A DNA stretch of 64,000 nucleotides from Paracrocinitomix sp039939375 (GTDB lineage Bacteria; Bacteroidota; Bacteroidia; Flavobacteriales_D; Crocinitomicaceae), in contig JBDVJO010000007.1 of NCBI GenBank assembly GCA_039939375.1, positions 124,001 through 188,000 on the forward strand, written 5' to 3'. Numbering within the stretch: position 1 is the stretch's first letter; the number at the start of each line of letters is the position of its first letter. A program made the translations under genes and the position numbers. The notes below the pieces were generated by a model. That model saw only the letters and a list, made by a program, of their open reading frames with translations, had not been told where the DNA came from and did not search any database. This document shows, piece after piece, positions 62,901-64,000 of this stretch.

Positions 62901-63361
62901 TCGATAACACCTTTTTAAATGCGGTTCCAAGTCCTTACTTTACAGAATGGACGATTATTTCCGGCAATGGAATACTTGAAGATATTTCAAATCCTACTTC
63001 TCAAATTACAGAACTTTCTTCAGGACAAAACGCTCTCGAATGGCTTGTTGAAAACGGAACATGTCCTGAGGCAAGAGATACCGTAATCATAACAGTAAAT
63101 CAATTATGGATTCCAAATCTGGTAACACCAAATGGAGATGGTGACAATGAAACTTTTGAAATTAAGGGCATTGAGAATTCTATTAATAAGGTTCAAATTT
63201 TTAACCGTTGGGGACAAATCGTCCTTGATCAGGAAAACTATGAAAATGATTGGGATGGGCATTCAACAGACGGAACATTGCTAGAGGATGACACCTATTT
63301 CTACATCATCACAATAGATAATTCAGAAACCTATAAAGGCTTTTTAGTGTTGAAAAGATGA
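56963..63361 (+). CDS. Giant T9SS type B surface protein with nine 80-residue repeats
   Basis: 2132 residues; the start is TTG at 56963, as no ATG occurs before the signal peptide (LIFLLLTASIVKAQ). The order is DUF2341-like domain (about 25-125), LamG/concanavalin-like domain (about 135-345), SBBP-type propeller repeats (about 370-850; AVDSVNQFVYTAGTL, EMGNPYVAGYY), HYR-like domain (about 855-935), two less clear regions to 1245, and nine tandem repeats (1246-1970). The end is a type B gliding-motility C-terminal domain (WIPNLVTPNGDGDNETFEI, FNRWGQIV, DGTLLEDDTYFYII). It should be exported by T9SS and displayed or secreted. Its TGA overlaps the PorP ATG. Confidence 0.9.
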   Translation: MISLKNISLIFLLLTASIVKAQLPGYYFYKTITIHASQVAGSGSHTDFPILISENDADLAHLSFGGDVQNINGYDIAFTAADGTTLLDHQIEDYDETTGELEAWVRIPLLSASVDTEIRMYYGNGNVTTDASTDNVWDANFAAVYHLTDDFEDKTNNNNDITNNGTSNEGNAQVAKGRKFNPGDYLQAPNSASIAIDGDVTLSTWIDIDNLQFGAFENSLLEFGGLLEIAVDNKLYSLNVRSDLRLNLLWEYGLGFDEVVTSVNPITLPSSGFTQITVSRDVTNNEVKFYQDGVLIDAVPSTYTNDPLGGTLGLFRVGQNYQFTAEDFDGKQDEIRISNNVRSDDWILTDYNTVSDPSTFYSKGPEVNLFGVWQWIDEGATVNEEWGNDIAVDSVNQFVYTAGTLTDRNAFGISAGILNGSSDNGNKDGFLAKHDFNGNLIWIITLGGNLADEATSVTLDEMGNPYVAGYYTNYIAAHSSDLSQDNPGGATGGEDIFIAKYSPAGILDWVVSEGGSGSDRAHAIEYKSGALYVAGVYENSATFGSINSENTNNTTFNTFLSKHQLVDGTAEWLMEVKSNGDDVHPTETIENSSMDITSIKDTIFVIGYMGGTNLSFVDGSGTLLGSPNLTDANPGGNDIFVYAADTSGNFVWAQKIDNIDSPNQLGFGISADCEGVYIAGNVHDGAIFPGPDVVGTDFHDKMIIAKLQHGDGAEVWLKEFDNSPTNHVDIFHDIKADGYGNLFVCGTVLDAVSNSDTTLLATSEQSVVIFKYSNDGTFQWAQQSVGSGSDKAYAINTYRKDYVFMTGEYSLDFQLASVIVPSTTNNRNFFLTKMNTLGNGTPIFCCAPPTIDLCQNDTVVTADPSCNHTLGDYTVLINATDNCGGGLTYTQSPASGTILSSGMHEISLYIEDSEGKIDSCTFNLTIEADVNPIVVDCGDVYTNQTTGGGSNTSSSFSCSSVPTPGQDVYYQITVPTGNYFLYFNIDNVIDSNDDTLHAYWVGSNCPLGASCLESYSYDIANQQFVTNNSNTESVLAVGPGTYYLVIDAEVDSIQSYDIWFDCLTSGIEFDTANCSGNDSNNDGIVPKINSSSTVLDIKTCETVNICHDLYINNINDFEWLDSVEMKLGPCFENINTATLTPDLPNLNTGFYDTNGEWDATYTSSTNTIMWEFDHSSVNPWGDGNAGPYTCNLYTFCFDADITSGCLSSDSAQIVIGVWDDAIPVGITVGGFDSEVSDDFNLLPPDDAGWSYPSTTFCQGNTNPTPTISGTSGGTFSSTAGLVWADQPNGIINLAGSTPGTYDITYTVGLCAIDSVINITIENEDDPFFEYSQTTFCSGDADPSPSTIATPGGSFSSTAGLTWADQPNGIIDLSASSPATYTITYLTGGTCPNSATFDVTISPEEVAFFNYPQTSYCAGDTDPTATNVLTSGGTFSSTAGLVWTNQSNGTIDLNGSTPGTYTITYTTSGTCFNSATFDLTIVEEDDPAFSYATTDFCESSPDQDPNFIATPGGTFSSFPSGLDLDSGDGEVEIDDSSVGDYTIYYTTSGTCPNIDSVTFNILPTDDPSFDYPQTSYCAADGDPSPTNVATAGGTYSSTAGLVWIDQPNGIIDLSASTPATYTITYTTAGACSNTATFHLTIEAEDDPFFDYPQTSYCPADADPSPTNVATAGGTYSSTSGLVWADQPNGIIDLSASTPATYTITYTTAGNCPNSTTFDLTIVTEDDPNFDYPQPSYCVIDSDPAATNIATNGGTFSSTTGIIFSDNSTGLIDLDASILDVTHTIQYLTNGTCPDSSTFEITIVSLEDPSFDYAQTTFCQNEANPSAINIATPGGLFTSTNGLNWIDDSNGTIDLQNSTPGSYTVQYTTPGPNCQDTQSMTLTIEEFLSSEFNYTSTEYCITEGNQVPESIANTGGIFTSSDGNLSIDQNTGEIDFNNSNYNESYEVKYIFSGTCADSSSVYLTIFETPEAIAGDDQILDNIDNTFLNAVPSPYFTEWTIISGNGILEDISNPTSQITELSSGQNALEWLVENGTCPEARDTVIITVNQLWIPNLVTPNGDGDNETFEIKGIENSINKVQIFNRWGQIVLDQENYENDWDGHSTDGTLLEDDTYFYIITIDNSETYKGFLVLKR
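60698..62872 (+). repeat. Nine tandem repeats inside the adhesin gene, period about 240 bp
   Basis: Units start at 60698, 60935, 61175, 61415, 61655, 61895, 62135, 62378 and 62621. Each encodes DPxFxYpqTsyC, a central GGTfsSTaGLvw and a YTITYTtsGtCpnsatF ending. Units 5 and 6 are closest in protein but differ at many third positions. Confidence 0.9.
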
Positions 63362-64000
63362 AAAAATTAATCTTCACCATATTATTTTTTAAGCTGAGTT
63401 TAGGATTTAGTCAGCTGGTTCCAATTCAAAGCCAGTACATGTTTAATGGTATAGCCCTAAACCCAGCATTTACTGGTAGCGAAGATGCCTTTAGTATTGT
63501 GGGTAGCATGCGCGCACAATGGCTTGGTTTTCCGGGTGCGCCTACAACGCAATCGCTAAGTGCACATGCACCACTTAAAGGAATGAAATCGGCTATTGGT
63601 CTTCAAGTTTATGCAGATCAAATTGGGGTAAGCAAAAACACAGGAATCTTTGGTTCATATGCTTACAGATTACAAGTCTCTAAAAAGTCTTCTTTATCTT
63701 TTGGTGTAGCTGGAGGAGTCAACTTAATCAAAACCAACTACAGTCAATTACAGGGAAATGATCCGGATGACATGGCTGCTTTAAACGATACTCCGCTAGG
63801 AATTCTTCCTGATATCAGTTTAGGTATGCATTATTATACTGATAAATTTTTCGTGAACCTTTCGTTGCCAATGTTCTTAAGTCACAGGTTTGACGAGATG
63901 AAATTTAAAATTGAAAACAATGTTAGAAATTACAACGTCATGCTGGGCGCAGGATACCTTTTCTCGTTTAAAAATGGAATTGAATTAAAACCTTCGTTTT
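63358..64000 (+). CDS. PorP/SprF family type IX secretion protein, 3' end beyond window
   Basis: 214 codons are present. The signal peptide MKKLIFTILFFKLSLGFSQ is followed by PIQSQYMFNGIALNPAFTGS, then FSIVGSMRAQWLGFPGAPTT and HAPLKGMKSAIGLQVYADQI. This is the N-terminal part of the PorP/SprF beta-barrel family. These proteins tether or help export T9SS type B proteins and are typically encoded directly after their partner, as here (ATGA overlap with the adhesin). Confidence 0.93.
   Translation, partial: MKKLIFTILFFKLSLGFSQLVPIQSQYMFNGIALNPAFTGSEDAFSIVGSMRAQWLGFPGAPTTQSLSAHAPLKGMKSAIGLQVYADQIGVSKNTGIFGSYAYRLQVSKKSSLSFGVAGGVNLIKTNYSQLQGNDPDDMAALNDTPLGILPDISLGMHYYTDKFFVNLSLPMFLSHRFDEMKFKIENNVRNYNVMLGAGYLFSFKNGIELKPSF

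Overview
The window is about 36% GC by eye and very gene-dense. It comes from a member of the Bacteroidota, most likely order Flavobacteriales. The grounds are gldF/gldG, a type IX secretion (T9SS) type A sorting domain, a T9SS type B (gliding-motility C-terminal) domain followed by a PorP/SprF gene, DUF4293, DUF4783, a DUF5723/TSP3/OmpA protein, and several intergenic sites matching the Bacteroidota promoter form TTG-N(16-21)-TAnnTTTG. No plasmid, phage, transposase or CRISPR hallmark is visible.

Layout. 1-1237: the N-terminal part of a secreted protein, then about 890 bp of non-coding DNA made of at least three interleaved repeat families. 1238-7851: cysteine desulfurase, the gldF-gldG-DUF4340 membrane operon, a small secreted protein and an MscS channel. 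7939-13899: a minus-strand operon of NatA/NatB-type ABC exporter, Ppx/GppA phosphatase, a small conserved protein and a CAP protein with an apparent OmpA-like domain. 14180-17657: acetyltransferase, small membrane protein and a secreted M1 aminopeptidase with a T9SS tag. 17654-20280: alpha/beta hydrolase, TetR regulator and fatty acid desaturase, with two copies of a TetR-type operator. 20373-23372: ABC-F ATPase, DUF4293 and RdgB.

23462-35892 is a surface polysaccharide locus. It holds a Wzx-type flippase, two FkbM methyltransferases, two GT2 and four GT4-like glycosyltransferases with overlapping ends, a convergent polymerase-like membrane protein, and a polysaccharide deacetylase overlapping a formyltransferase. 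35893-43330 holds rlmH, a DUF4783 protein, a lipoprotein, and a minus-strand run of rnhB, a large membrane-anchored protein and an OmpA-type protein with eight TSP3 repeats. 43515-50677 holds small unknown genes, a DsbD-type thiol reductase, DUF2306, yidD, a DUF58 protein and tRNA-Asp.

50863-64000 is the most interesting part. A GAF-PAS histidine kinase overlaps a REC-PAS-PAS-HK-REC-HPt hybrid kinase. These are followed by a receiver-like protein lacking the phosphoacceptor Asp, a normal single-domain receiver, and two SiaC-family (DUF1987) proteins. The second SiaC gene lies 15 bp before a 2132-residue T9SS type B adhesin-like protein with nine 80-residue repeats, which overlaps a PorP/SprF gene cut by the window end. 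I infer a locus in which a phosphorelay and SiaC-type partner switching could control production or export of a giant surface protein.

Several starts were moved from the longest reading frame to an internal ATG or GTG where the codon, a lipobox, a ribosome-binding site or overlap geometry favoured it. Each case is explained in its entry.
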